DNA from: Sarcocystis neurona
Lineage: Eukaryota > Apicomplexa > Conoidasida > Eucoccidiorida > Sarcocystidae
Length of the DNA stretch: 64,000 nucleotides
Direction: 5' to 3'
Assembly (NCBI GenBank): GCA_000727475.1
Contig: KL647288.1
Coordinates: 6,103,414-6,167,413 of the forward strand
Shown here: positions 1 through 13,309 of the stretch, piece by piece
Position numbering within the stretch: the stretch's first letter is position 1
How the letters are laid out: every line of letters begins with the position of its first letter
The notes under the pieces: generated by a model
Databases searched by the model: none
The model's input: the letters and a program-made list of their open reading frames with translations, nothing else
What the model was told of the DNA's origin: nothing
Translations under genes and position numbers: made by a program

Positions 1-248
1 GGCAATCGACTACATCACCGCTGTGATGCGATATACAGTAGAGCGTCGTTCTTACCCTCGGAAAACCTCCCACACGCCCCTAGCATCAGTTGTAGGATCC
101 GCTTTTCTGAGGTAGCCGCTGCGGAGAGAGTCCTCGAGAGTCGGTGAACTACGAGACAGACCCCGAGTCTCAGCCTGTACCGACAGAGTGGATGCCTCGT
201 TTTCAGTGGCGTCGTATAGAGTATGTTGTATGTGCTTGAGCCGCGTAG

Positions 249-3200
249 GTTGGCCGCGGAGCACATGTGTACGTACTATCTCACAAGGGATGGGAAGTAC
301 CACGGAGCGAGATTTGCGCTAGCCGGACGATCTCTGCGGAAACTGGAAGATATGCGCGATCGCCTCGCCAAGAGACTTAGTAAACCACTTGGTCATGTAC
401 CGTTGTTGGTAGCGGACAGCAACGATCCTGATTCTCTCGTCAGCATGTGCGGAAGGACTCGGGTTGTGGCTACCACAGTTGGACCATACCTCATCTCCGG
501 CGAGCCACTTGTCGCTGCTTGCGTCAACTCAACCACCCACTACTGCGATCTAACCGGCGGTAAGGGTTACCCGTCGTGCGTTTAGATTTTCACAACAGGA
601 CGTTCTGGACGTGTGAAACTGACCACATCGATACTTGGCCGAACGTAGTCGTACGTAAGTGGAAATACGCCCACACTAATGCCAGTATATATATTGATGC
701 AGGCAACGGTGCCGGTATGTACAGTGGCCGCGCGTGGGCTTGTACACGTTGACACAGACGTATGCATTCACTACTGTGTAGATACTCAAAGTATCGTTGT
801 GCGCTCACCGCTGTGGAATAGAAGCCCTGTCGGTGTGTGTGCACGTGCATCTATAAAGACTCAAATATGCATATCGACGCATAAAGCTTGGAGCGTATTT
901 GTCGTGAACAAGCTCAGCGCGGACGCACACTTGCATTCCACGTGCTTCAGCAAACATGGATGGCGCTGACGGTCTGCGACCGGGCCTATGCATGCCAGTT
1001 CCTCAAGAGTGTACACACATCTCTCGGGGAAAAGGGTCAGGCATTATGACCGCGATGCGTCCGCTAGGCTTTGTTGTTGGGTGTTTGCGAATATTAGAAA
1101 CCAGGCGAGTGAGCCCTGCAAACATAAAGACGTTCCTCATCTTTCAGCGATCCCCTGATTTCAAAGGGTCTTCCGTCAGCAAGTCCGCATCGAGATCTGC
1201 GTCTACATGTGGGCTCACGAGCACCCAGGCGGATACATGTTTGTAATCGCGCACCTGTGTAGACTGGTCATGTGTTCGCATTCATCCGATGCTATACATT
1301 TGTACGTGACGTGTTACCGATGCGCGTGATGGAGCATCTTTGTGGCTGTCAGCTGGACAGAACAGTGCCGCTCGTTAAAGAGACCTGCACATCCTTTGCT
1401 TTGCACAAGCAGAACCTTTTCTGTCCGCTGAAGACAAAGTGGCCTGTGCAAAGCTGCGGGCAAAACACTGTGGTTAGCGTATTTCGTGTATGAGTATGTA
1501 ATTCTACAGGTGTCTACTAGTCTTTGGAATTCTCGTTTGTTTCAGTGTATTCGCGTGCACGAACGCCTCGGAGGTACAGATCTGACATATTCTGTGTATG
1601 CGTGCGTTGTAGGGTTGCAAACACTCCGCCGTCCTAGAATGAACCTGTGACTTCACGAAAGAACAGCCTACTTTCAAAAGAGTCGTCTCGTGTCTACGCA
1701 CGCAATTCGAGTTCTACATAGCTGCTCATAAAGAAGCGTATAACCCGATCTAAACCAGTGCGAAGATGCTGAACGTACATGTGGCTAGTTCCTTTCTATT
1801 TTGCGTATGATATGAGACAACTACACACGTTTGCTTCCGGTATGGCGGAAGCAGAAGCAGAACTGCTGACGCAACTGAAGCGATACCCTGCTGCTTGAAT
1901 CGGCACTCCGAGAGCGATGCCGTGACGTGTTGCTAAACGGTCGATTCAGCACGCCTACTGTGACAAATGAAAACGCTGCCGATGTCCTCCAGGTTGCGAG
2001 CAAAGCATGTCTGTTCAGCAGTATGTGTTTCCAGTAAGCGCGGGTAACGACCTACGGTGCGTGAGCAGCCGACGCCTTTCCAGCCGCTGCTCTTGTGTAT
2101 CCTCGCAGATGCATATGCTATGCCGTGTTACGTCTCGCGAAAATGCATGTTCGTTGACCGATGTGATGTTCTTGCGGCCCTGCGTCGCTGGTAGATCATA
2201 CCACCTTCGGGGAAGGGTGGTTTTCCCTGCGGCCATACGTGGGGAGATGGGGGTGTTGCTGAACGCGCAGACGGGGACCCAGTGACTTGTGTGAGTTTAC
2301 CTTTTCTTTGTAAATTTTGCTCGAGCGCCGCAGAGCTGCCGTTCGTGGTGAAGGTTTTCCGAGAGTACGGACAGCGCGCCGTAGAGCGAGGAATCAAGAT
2401 CGTGCACGCATGTGGGTGGAAGTGTGTTGCTGCGGACCTGAGCTGCTTACTTCTGGAGGAAACCTGCTTGAAAGTCGCCGACCATCCCTGCGAGGAAGTA
2501 AGGTGAAATGCTGTTGGGGGACACTGCTGAGCAGAAAGCAGAGTCGTGATGTATTCACCAGACAAGGTAGACTCATGGAAACTCGTGGAGTCAACTCTCA
2601 CTGTTTTCCGGCACAAGGATAGAAAAGCTGAGAGAGTGGCCAGAATCGGAATGCGTTGCCAGAACAGTGCAGCACAGGCCGAGGCTTGCTGCGGCAGAAA
2701 AGACCGATAACCTATAGCAGGATGCTGAAGAGTTGAACAGTGAGAGTGAACTGGAGCGCCATGCTGTGTTGCGCTGTGGGAGCAACACACATTTGCGCCA
2801 CTGCGAAAACGTACACACAGAACGGTGCTTAGCTTGTGATAGATCGACCTGGAGAACGGGCATTTATGGACGCACAAGGCAGAGGGGGGCCGGGTTACGT
2901 GTTCGTGCTGACGTCCGAGCGAGCGCGTACGAGAAGAACAGCCGTCCTCCGACAGAGGTGTGCAGTCCGACTCAGGATCCACTGTTCTGACGCTAGGCAA
3001 CATGCCGCAGACATGCCTCAGCAGAGCAGCTCTGCAAGGTTCCGTTGTTTCCACCCGTGCGTGAGAACAAGCCACACGATAATGGCCTGCGATACACCAC
3101 CGTACGTTCACTTACCTACGGTATCGAGAGACGATAACAGTATTAGCCTTGTCTCGCCGTACGCCGTCTAGACCCCTTTTGAAGCGTCACTCATGTGTGC

Positions 3201-6200
3201 CAGATGCAATATCGTATGCGCGCTTACGTGTGCTCCTGCACAACGATGCGCCTTCTCTATACACGAATACACCTAGACGCCTGCGTGTGTGTATACTTAT
3301 AGACCGGTTTTCGTATAGGGGTGCGTCGACCTGTACAGTCCCCTCTCGTTACACTCGACAATAGGCAATTGTGAGATTCCGAATTTGGTCCTGTGTGCTC
3401 ACAAATGGTACAGTCCTTCGTGTGACGCCTGACACCACGAGACACCATTTACGCAGTTCATTTAATGATGACGACTGCCTGACAATCATACGCTTCTCCA
3501 TGTGTTCACCAGGAGGCCTTCGCGTTAGTCGACTGACCCGGAGGGTACTTTTTAGCCATGGAAAGCGCCGCACAGACTTTCCGTCGAAGCAGGCAGTGGG
3601 CGCTACCAGTCATGCCTGTTGTCCATTTCATTAGTGCGTACGTCTATGTGCACTGACGTTAAGAACGACTGTTTTTTGCAGCTCACTGGCCCCGCGTTGC
3701 CCTACCACAAGGAACAGCCGTGGCACGACACTAGACCGGGCTCATCGTGCACTATTAGTGCAAGCAGTTCTAGTGCCTTGCGCGCGACTGCGCTTTGCCT
3801 GTCGCATTGGTACAAGCACTTGCTTGTGTACTCCCGCTGCTGTGTCTCACCACGGGATGCCACTGCGAAGATGACCCGTATCCCTGTATTGCTAACGTAC
3901 ACCTAAGTTGTCTTCACTACATGCACCGTTCGAACACGATTAACATTGGCACTTTAGTAGGACTGATGCCATTCCGCTTCCCGTGCGACAAGTATTCGGT
4001 ATTCCAACTGCTTGAGAGCACCTTGCTCCTCCACCATCGTGGTGCTCTCACAGACTCGCAGTGTTACGTGTGTGAGCTGTGTTGTTGCAAAACATGCGCT
4101 ACTCTCACGTACGCTTACGAATACACCCTTTCGTTCAAAAGTCCGACTGAATACTGAAGCTTTATGAACAGGAGCGCAGGTAGACGGGAACGTGCTTGCG
4201 TGCTAGTAAGCCTCACCAGTGGGACACGGGCTTTCGTTAGCTGACTCTCACCTGAGAATCGTGTCTGACAACCTGCAGGTGAAAAGCGCCATCACTAGGA
4301 TACGTGAAGGCTTCTCCGGGGGAACAATCGCTACGCTGCTGAATTCCCTTGATGATCCGAGCCTGCGCGATCGCTACTACTTGTGCACGCGTGCGTTACC
4401 GAAACACGTGCCATACAAGCTGCCACAGAAACCGATGTTACCACCGACGTAAGTCGCTCGAGTGCAAGCCACTCGGGAAAGCGCGTGGTCTTTCGATGTT
4501 GTGCAGTTGTGCTAATTCTTCAGCGCACTCCTGCTCTCCATGTGGATGTCTTCAAACATGTATACGTATATGTGCATAGGCTGGCCTTGAGGAACCATGT
4601 GAGCAAAATTGCATTCGGTCAGGTCGTAAATTGACAAATTGTGTATGGTTGTTCATCTGCTGGGCGGAACTGGAGAGAAGCCTTCCTCACCTAGTGAACT
4701 GAGCAGCTGCTTGTAGCTCTGCTAAGTGGCTAAAGCACAGAGGCTGCAGGCATGCCGAGGCGACCACCTGCGACAAATAGTTATCCAGTCTCGAACTCGC
4801 TCGCGTCAGCAAGCATGGCGTATACCGATGTGCAGGTTACTCTGAGGTCCTGGACGCACAGACAGCACAAACAGTGCTATCTGTTTGTCAAACTGGCTGC
4901 CAGGGCGTACGACAGTCACTTTGCATGGCCCAGGGCGTGAAAGTAGTCTTTTCAAAGCGTACAGGCGGAACACTCCGCCAGATGCGTCACTTGCAGCTGT
5001 ATGCAGATATAGAATCTGCCACGTGAATACAGGACCGGTGAGCAAAAGGAACTAAGCTCACGCTGTAGAGGGAGTGAGGAAGGCATACTCATTTGTGTGC
5101 TTGTCGTTGTCGAAACTTCGGAGGACAAACTACTGCACCACGTTCTGCCGTGGGTTCGCTGTCAGCTAGCCTACTGTAACTTCATACTCGCAGTGATGCC
5201 TTACTGAACTTGTCCCTATATCTGCGTAGTAATTTGCGGATTTGTGGGTTCACACGGACATCCGTATATGTAAAGGATGGAAAAAAAGGAAACATAATGT
5301 TGCAGAGCCTTTAGCTCCTTGGATACAGCGCCGTTTCGTAGCCAGCTTTTTTCACGGTTTTACGCTCTATTACGAAGAGGATGATCGTCGAGATTTCGTG
5401 TTGCACGGTGGCCACCGGGCTAATGTAAGGTGTCTCCTTGTTAAGAAACTGCTTCCTTAGCTAGCGCACATTGCATAGATCGTAAGCAGAACTCCTTTCC
5501 TGCAGCAGGTGCATGCGGGAAGACTAGTAAATGACGGTTGGACCTTTTTGTCACAAAAGCGTTTTGTAGAGAGCTATCCTGGAGTGTGACGTTCGAGATG
5601 CAGGAAGTACGTTGAATACGACAGAGACTTCGGATACGCGGGACCAGCGGTCGGCGGCTTCCTGGACGAATCCATTGTCAGGTATGCTGTGGGTTACACG
5701 TCTGCATGGGCACAGGTACAGTCATACACTCAATCTGCACAGACGAATTCACATATATTCATAGACAGGTATACATATACATATATAGATATATATGTGT
5801 ACGGAAGTGTGCACAGCCTGGCATAACAGGCAGGGATTCGTGCTTTGTCGCGCAAGGTCCCCGTGGCGTTGCTGACGGGAATAGCCGCCGTACGTCAAGC
5901 CGAAGCATGAGTACGCAGTGGTACGGCCAACTGGGAGGCGCCTGCTGGAAAGAAGCTCCGGATTTATGTGTGGAAGAGTCAGCACCTCACCCCGTGATAT
6001 GTATTTGGCAGCAGAAACAACCGTCCAGATTTTGAACGGCTTGTCTATGTGCGATGTTCGTCTGTATTTCCAAGAGAAGTCGTCGAACGAGTAGCCGTAG
6101 TAGCTGGCTGTGTCGTGTGTGCTTCATAGTGAAATGCACAGAGCTCCAGCAGTGCGGAAGTAGTCCGTTCCTGCCAGAACGGCGTACCCTCGTTTCTGCC

Positions 6201-7532
6201 TGCCGTGTAGTGCTTAGGCGCCACCGAAGAGTTGCTCTGTACGGACGCGTTTTACTATCTTTGGCTGCAGGTGCGTGGTTCCTTCGACAGTGCGCCATTG
6301 TGCTTGCGTACGGATTGATGGATGATCTGCTGCAGATGGACGAGCGCTCTGCTGGGAAACACATATGGCAAGAATTTTACGTACTCTATAGTGCAAGCCC
6401 GGGAGAAGGCTGGCTGGCTCTCCACATTGTGTATATCCCTCGTTTTGCACCTGGTGCTGTACGCCATTCGCTACAAAGCCGTCAGGTCTCTCTTGTTCGC
6501 CCTGCACATCTTGCCTCGTCCAGGTACGGCAATTGGCTTTGGTGTTCCATCGTCTGCGGTCCATCGGCCATTAAGTGAATACAGGAGATGTATCGGTGAT
6601 CTATGTCGGGAGCAACAGTGGTTCTTTGAAAGTACCTGACGTAGAGCTCGACTAGGCGCGGGTGATGCGTCGCGACAGTCTAGATTTGTGGGTGGTTCTC
6701 GGTGTGTCAAGGAAGTCTTACATAATTCTGTCGAGCTGGCAGCGACGCAGCTGTCGTGTTCGCGCGTTCACTTTCTATTACCTCCCGTGTCCATGTGGGC
6801 AGCTAACCACATGCAGCTGCACACGAGTTGTTTTGACGCACGTCACGTGTTCCCTTCAGAACTTACAGGTTATGTACGAGCACCAAAGGAGCAAGCGCTC
6901 ATCACAGCAACGTGAGCGCGTTGACGAGTTTGGATTGCATTGAATGTGCTCAGTTTAGGGTGCTGGAGGCTGGGAATGGAAAGGCCAGCCGCACACGCAT
7001 GATACGCACATTGAACTTCATTTATGACAGTGTATCAACAGTAGGCCGCAAGCGCAGACGAAGTGCTGATCCTCCCATGCAGAGAACACTTGTCACTGTA
7101 GCATCACAGAGGGTGCTTCCTGCAGGATTCGGAGCACGCAAGGGAGTACTCTGATTGAGGTCGGTTGCTGCTGTTAGGCCGTATACGGCTGCTGCTTCTC
7201 TCTCAGGTGAGGGTCCATCTCGTAATACCATAGAAAACGGCTATTACGAAATGCGAACTATCGGACGCACGCACGTGAACGAACGAGAAGGCGGAAGCCA
7301 CAAGGTGCTGCGCATGGAGGTGACGTTTGCCGGAAACAACTGCGACCCTGGATATCGTGGGGCAGCGAAAATGTTGTGCGAAGCAGCGCTGTGTATGGCG
7401 CAGCAGATGGACGAATGCACACGGCTGTGCGGGGTTCTTTCACCGGCGGCAGGGATTGGTGCTGTTTTGAAACACCGACTCCAAGCCAGGGGGGTAAGGA
7501 TAGAAGTCGATGTTACAGAAGAAGGCGCTTAA
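249..7532 (+). CDS. Saccharopine-dehydrogenase-like oxidoreductase (SCCPDH family), 5' partial
   Basis: Five exons fit in phase: 249-559, 2334-2497, 4279-4448, 6336-6523 and 7207-7532 (TAA), giving 385 complete residues. Exon 1 shows the family's post-Rossmann segment (FALAGRSLRKLEDMRDRL, then VATTVGPYLISGEPLVAAC and HYCDLTG). Exon 2 has the GIKIVHACG segment, exon 3 the GGFSGGT-like segment (EGFSGGTIATLLN), exon 4 NTYGKNFTYS followed by a hydrophobic stretch that is probably a membrane or lipid-droplet anchor, and exon 5 GEGPSRNTIENGYY and the C-terminal GVLSPAAGIGAVL. The N-terminal GATGFTG nucleotide-binding exon is not seen and should lie left of the window; human SCCPDH is about 429 aa. 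Where the family normally reads CGFDSIPSDLG, this protein reads CGWKCVAADLS, so substrate use may differ. Family members are putative NAD(P)-dependent oxidoreductases whose substrate is mostly unknown. The family assignment is firm; the enzymatic role is not. Introns are long (0.7-1.9 kb) and hold TA-rich tracts near 5.75-5.80 kb. Confidence 0.86.
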
Positions 7533-9238
7533 TTTTCCGAGGTAACAAGAGTGATGTAGAAGATTGTGGAAGCTACTCCGCATGGGAAGCATTGATTTAG
7601 AAGTGCGTCGATCGGTAAACTGGGCGCATAGGCTTCTATAAAAGTTCGGCGAAAGCAGATGAAGCAGGGATGAGGGGGAAGTGATGCACCGGTCGCGCCA
7701 CTTTGCTTCCAAGTTTGTGTTTCGCGAAGCCTGTTTCAGTCAGTTAATAGGGCCCTTGTGGCAACAACGCGGTTCTGATGCAGCATATGAATGCACAGCA
7801 GTTTAACCACGGCATCGACTGCATGCTGCCCACTTTTTCGGCGTTGTCGGAGAACATTTACCGCATTCTTCAAGAGGACGTGACACTCGTGCGTATATAG
7901 AGTTTTTCCGTCTATTGTTCAAAGCATTTTCACCGAACGCAGCGCGCCGCGTACCGTCGCCCACTTCTGGACACGCCGAGTATGTCGAGTCGACCTGGAC
8001 TGGGCGAAAAAGTAGGTAGAGAGCTGGTTTTGTCGCCAGGTTGGTTACTTCCGATTGACAAAAACACAGGGAGTGGGAATGGCTCTGCACCTTCTCGTAT
8101 CAACTGACGTGAAAACCGGCGCGGTGGTCCGGGATGCGCCTCTCAGAGGGGCTATACAGCAGCAATGAGGATAGACTTCTGACCTGACAGGCTGAGCCAT
8201 TGCAGTCCCGCTATGATCACCATATGCGTAGATTCGGCGGGAACCCCAAGGGTGCGTGATAATGCGTGTTGTGTGGTTTCCTGAGTTCGAGATGGATATA
8301 AGACTGCGCATTTCGCCAAGCAAGCACGTAGCCTTGGACTCCACATCTGTGTGTTTCTCGTGCTCCTCCCTTGAGGCACTGTAGATCCACGTAAGGGGAC
8401 GTGGTGGTGCAAACGCGTACGAGTGCCTCAAAACGTCATTCTCGAAAGTTTCCGTCTACTCGTGGACAACTTAGATCTGTGTACGAGCGCTTTTGAAGGC
8501 CTGCACAGAGGAGTGTGTCAGCGGTGGCGTAAGCGTGCATACGCACGTAGGCACAACGAGGTGACGACTCCAGAATTTTCTGTAAGGGGCCACGTATACT
8601 GTCCATCCACTGCGGGCAAGTAGTGATACTGTGTTTTTTACGCCAGAGCATTTGCACGAAGTCGCTCTGTACAAGTGGAGGGAATTGCGAGTCATATGTA
8701 AGGTCGTACAAGCGTGATACAGCAACAGCGTAAATCTGTAGACCCGTCGGCCGCTTGTGGAGTTATAGGGAACAGGGCGGTGTTCTAACGTGTGCTCCCG
8801 TGGGTGCACCTTTTCCATTAAAGACGCGTTACATAAAAACAGTAGTCTTCTAAGAAGCGTGGTGCACTCTACCTTCCGGGCACACAGGGCTGCTCAATAG
8901 ACTGTAGGAATACGTATACGTTTGAATTCACTGCAGCTTACTTTTGTGGAATACATGAAACCACAAGAGGGTGGAGCTACGGAAGCTCTCTGATCAGGTG
9001 CAGCGTTGACTCATTCGCTACCAGCGCACATCACTCTTGGGCAAGATGCGCAGGACGCATCGAAATTTATTCAGTAACCAATAGGGGGATAAGGTACCTA
9101 GCTTTCTAGCCAAGTTGCCAAGGACACAAATGCTAATTAGTGGTGTACAACGCGGCCCTTGTAGACGCTCGCCACTTTTTGAGTAGCGTCAGTCAGGTAG
9201 CCTTGCTGTGCTGCGTAGCTTGCACCTCGACCGCACGT
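7533..9238. other. Convergent intergenic region
   Basis: This region lies between the stop of the SCCPDH-like gene and the stop of the minus-strand docking-protein gene. I see only short unrelated open frames and no splice-linked coding exons. Both 3' untranslated regions must lie here. Confidence 0.5.
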
Positions 9239-12200
9239 CTAACCAGCATGCACGTCATCCCTTCGGTGCCCTGCGCCTGTATCACGTTGAGGAGTTGAAA
9301 CTTCGACATCCGGACAGTCGAGGCAGCAGCTCTTGTCAGCGGAACCACTTTTTCCTCCGAAAGAGGTGTTTTCACAGGTAACGAGGTCGCCTTTCTGCGT
9401 CAGCTCGAGAATTCTAGGCACAGTCACCTGCTTAACAACGCTTATGTAGCCCAGTAAACCCTCCAGGGACTCGCAGACGAAAGGCTCCTGAAGATTGGCA
9501 GCACATCAGCCAAATCTGAGTTACGGAAGGTAGTGGCTGCGCCAAAGAGTTCTCTGTACAGCCTTTGCAGCAGCTGACATGCGTGCGGGTTGACCCGAAA
9601 GGGAGAGGATAGCACAGTCAGCGTCGTAGATCACACCTTGAGTGCTGCATGCAGCAGAACGACTCTACTGAGGTGTTACGATTTGCATACCACATCGCTT
9701 AGGCTCACCTCTAGCTGGGCGTCGACAAAGATGGAGTTTACCGTGCTAGCCCACTGCTTCGCATGATCGAGCTGCATTGTAGTTTCCCGGAGTACTTCTA
9801 AGCTGGCAACATGCTGCTTCGTCGCCTTCTGCAAAACTTCTTCCTGTGCCTCAGCTGCCTGTATGAGGGGAAAGGAATCGGCATTTTCGGGGCAAACAGA
9901 CGTTGGACGTACATATATATGACCGCAAATACAGAGAGGCGCCAGAGGGTGTTCTTGTCTATACGCAAGATTTTCGTTGACGTGACTCCTCCGTCGGTCG
10001 CACCGATGTTATGCGGCAGAACAAAATGCAACCTTTTATACGCTGTCACGATTGTGACGTCGACTTGTGCCTGCGGGCTTTTCGGCAAAGATCAAGTTCT
10101 GCGTAGGCAAGGATGACGGCTTCCAGACTCACGCTCTGATCAAACAGATGCACCTACTTTGTAGAGTTGCCTTCTGTGTCCACAATGGCCTGAAAGCGTT
10201 TCCTCCGCAGCTTTTTGTAATTCTTTGTTGTATTCAGAGTGCGCCTTCTGAGCACAAACCGACGTGATTGTTGCAGGAACTTCACGTCTGTTTGAGAGCC
10301 GCTCCGTCAGTATCCACGACAGCGTTTATGTGGTATCCATGGCTGACCAGCCTGTTTTAGTGCACTACAAGGTTTGTATTCGCTACAAGTTCAAAACGTT
10401 CGTTCAGCCATCCATTATTTGGCTCACGGGCGCCAGATGGTATGTGCCCCCAGACGCCCGCAGTACAGCATTTATATTCATGTCTGCATGTATATATATA
10501 TATATATATATTTATATAGATACACAGATAGATAGGCAGGCATGATTTTGCGTTTTTGCTTCGGCCATCCAATTGCGCTGTCAACTTCGTAGATGCAAAA
10601 TAGTTGAAGCTTGAAGCGCCTTTTGCGCGCGTTAGCCTTCTCTCACCTCTAGTTTTGCTTCGGAGTCGTCGGCAAGCTGCTTTAGTTGCTCGTGCTCTAG
10701 GTCCTTGTTCAGAAATTTGTGAACAATTTCCATTACGTCGTCAAGGCCCTTTAAAGTCGGGGGACAAGGCAGCGGAGGTATTTCGCAAAAGTTCTTGCAC
10801 ATAGTAGAACACAGTGGCACGATTCAATAGTGTGAAGAAAACCGTGCGCACATGGTCGGGTTTTCCGCTGAGCAGACAAAACCTGCGAATTTTTGAGTTT
10901 AAAGGGGCTAATGTTTTCCGAAACCTTACAGTCGCGACCCGGATCTTTTGGAACGTGTCCTCCGTGTTCTGAGACTTCTCCACCTCCTCTACCGTGATTT
11001 TTTGAAGCGCATTTGCAACGAGTTTCTCTAACCCATACATTCGCCGCCACCGGCCAGAGGAGGCGGAGAACGCAGCTGCTGCTGCGTCCTTAACAACGTT
11101 CTGTTGCCACTGAGAGAGTTTGTTGCTGCAAGCGTGCCCACAGTCTGACACAGTAGGTGTGATGGTTTCAGACAGTTCAGTGTGACTCATCTGCCGAAGA
11201 GAAGATATCAGAGTTACTACCGGTAAACGTGACAGCACTACAAGAGCAGTGGCGTATCCTGCAGCGAGCTTGCAGGGGTGACAATGTAAAGAGAAGGAAC
11301 GTACCGTTTTTGAATAGACTCCTTCTTTGCTGCAATGGCGTCCTTCATCTCCTTTACAAGCGTCGTTCGTAGCTGCCTTTCTGCGTTTACTTCCTGTTTA
11401 GATATGAACAATATCTCATGCCGCAGCACGGCTTCATTATCTCCTCCAGCTGACGAGGAACATGCGACAAACCCGCCAAAGATACTCGGGACGCCCCAGG
11501 AGTAACACGCCACGTCGAACGCCTTCGTGTCTAGTTTGGAAATGGATAAGACTTTATTTGTCGCCCCACGACGGTGCCACCCTTTCACTGTCGTGCACCG
11601 GACTGGGCCTGTGCTTGTAGTGCATCTCGTCCAGCACTGTTGGTGCATCTGCTGGCATGCACAGCGTAGCCGGCATTCGTACTCTCAATAACGTGTGACA
11701 ACTCACGTTTTCCAGAGCACGTAGCTCGGAGGCTAGACGATGTTTGATCCTCAGGTGCTTCCTGCAGCCCAGTAAGTCAGGAAGAGGAAGCTTTAACGCT
11801 CACACCATGTCGGGAACTTCGGATTTCTTCGGTAGTAATTCGACATCTCGCAACAAGGTGACAGTGCTATACGCTTACTCCAACGACCTTTGCTTTTCTT
11901 TCAGTTCGCTCTGCTGTATTATTGCTTTCTCCTGCATGCCCAAAATTCTCTGGCGAAGTAGTTCTTGTTCCTTCTAATTTGCATTGCAGCACAAAAGTGC
12001 GCAGCGCAGAACTAGTTTTGCATCTGAGGTAGAAATGACTCGGCGAGAGCTCGCTAAACTGGTAGACCAGGACGTTTACAACCTCTCGCGCAGCTAAAAA
12101 CGTACTTTCGTCCTCTCAAGGACATGCTTGTACACCTTCTTCGTGGCTGTGATTTCCTCCATTCTGACATTTACGTCTTTGAGTTTGCCTTGTAACTCGT

Positions 12201-13309
12201 GCTCTTGCTATGCGAGCGCAGCCAGAGAATGACAAAAAGGCGGGGAAAAAGTACACGTGGCGCTCTCCTGAAAGTACGTTTCTACGTGCGCCCCTTGCAG
12301 TTAAGGTTTACACGCGCATTCACTCAATCACTATGAAATGCGTACTGAGTGTGAGAACTAGTTCTGCGGCATTTGAAATCTGGTCGCTGACTTGGAGATC
12401 CTTTGTGAAGAGTTTTGCTCCGCTACCAGATATTATGCTTTCGCGTCGCCTCACTCACGCAGCGCAGGCGAGTCATATCCATTTCCTTCAGTTGCTCCGC
12501 GGAATCCGCTTGACGAATCCCCTCCTGTTGTCATTCGAGGAGGCGCGCAGCGTAACCATCAAGGTAAAAGGCTGCTGGAACTTTTCAGAGCAGTCCACGA
12601 TCCCATTCGGCTCCCTTTCGGGATACGCAATCATTATTGATGTGGGTGCCTGACCTAGTGCACGTTAAGACTCACTTTGAGCCGGAAGAAATCGGCTGTC
12701 TGTTTCAGCACTTCCATGTGTACGTCGTCAAACTGTTTGCGCATGTCCGTCAGCAGCTGTTCTACACCTGCAGCCATGTTGTGCTGGTCAGCCTGATGTA
12801 AGGGAAAGTGAGGCAGCGCCAGACGGCAGGCCAGGGCAGACTAGAATTGCCTCTCGTAAAAGCACGTCTAAGTATATGCGGCAACATCCACTGTCTGCCG
12901 TGCGATCAAGTGTACATTAGTTTTTGATAAAGGCAAAAGATGCTGGCGGTGTGACAAGCGTACAATATTAGCCTAGACACTCGTTGTGGGGCCTATACGT
13001 AGCAGTAGGCAGACTGAGTAAAGTGTCCGCGGTGCCGCGCGGGTCAAAGCAGGCCACACCGGAGCTGTGGCGCCGTCACTGTCCCGACGTATAATACCTT
13101 ACAGAGAACGAGTCCATTGCTTGGTCAATGCCATTGGAGAATGCGTTATCAGTACTCAAGGCAGCTGGGATGGGTGCTCCGGCTGCCGTTTTCGGTCGCT
13201 TAGGACTGACAGATTGATCGCCCGACTCCAAAGAGGAGACAGATTCTTGCCTCGGCGAAGGTGGGGTCCGCATTTTCCGTCCAAACGAAGGTTCAGCGTT
13301 GTTCTCCAT
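9239..13309 (-). CDS. ODAD3: Outer dynein arm docking complex protein, CCDC151/ODAD3 family
   Basis: Thirteen exons join with continuous phase: 13309-13103, 12792-12676, 12524-12459, 12207-12106, 11973-11879, 11761-11707, 11393-11305, 11125-10930, 10748-10647, 10247-10158, 9858-9709, 9573-9505 and 9487-9239. The product is about 528 aa (human ODAD3 about 595). It starts at ATG with a short Ser/Pro-rich leader. It is then almost all coiled coil, with family landmarks KKVYKHVLERTK, GRWRRMYGLEKL, then NALQKITVEEVE, EDTFQKIRVATGLDDVMEIV and HKFLNKDLEHEQLK. Such proteins anchor outer dynein arms on axonemal doublet microtubules; in an apicomplexan that points to the flagellated male gamete. The last two exons are separated by only 17 nt (GTG...CAG) in phase, so this point is either a micro-intron or an indel. 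Related coiled-coil docking proteins (CCDC114/CCDC63) are the main alternative assignment. Confidence 0.82.
10491..10518. repeat. TA microsatellite in an intron of the docking-protein gene
   Basis: About ten TA units followed by a short T/A-rich tail and GATA-like units (to about 10,536). It lies inside the intron at 10646-10248. Confidence 0.8.

Noticed and set aside
11400..11650. Additional exon in the docking-protein gene (frame containing CTTSTGPVRCTTVKGW).
   Set aside because: Exons 11761-11707 and 11393-11305 join in phase and restore the coiled coil directly, so the stretch is intron.
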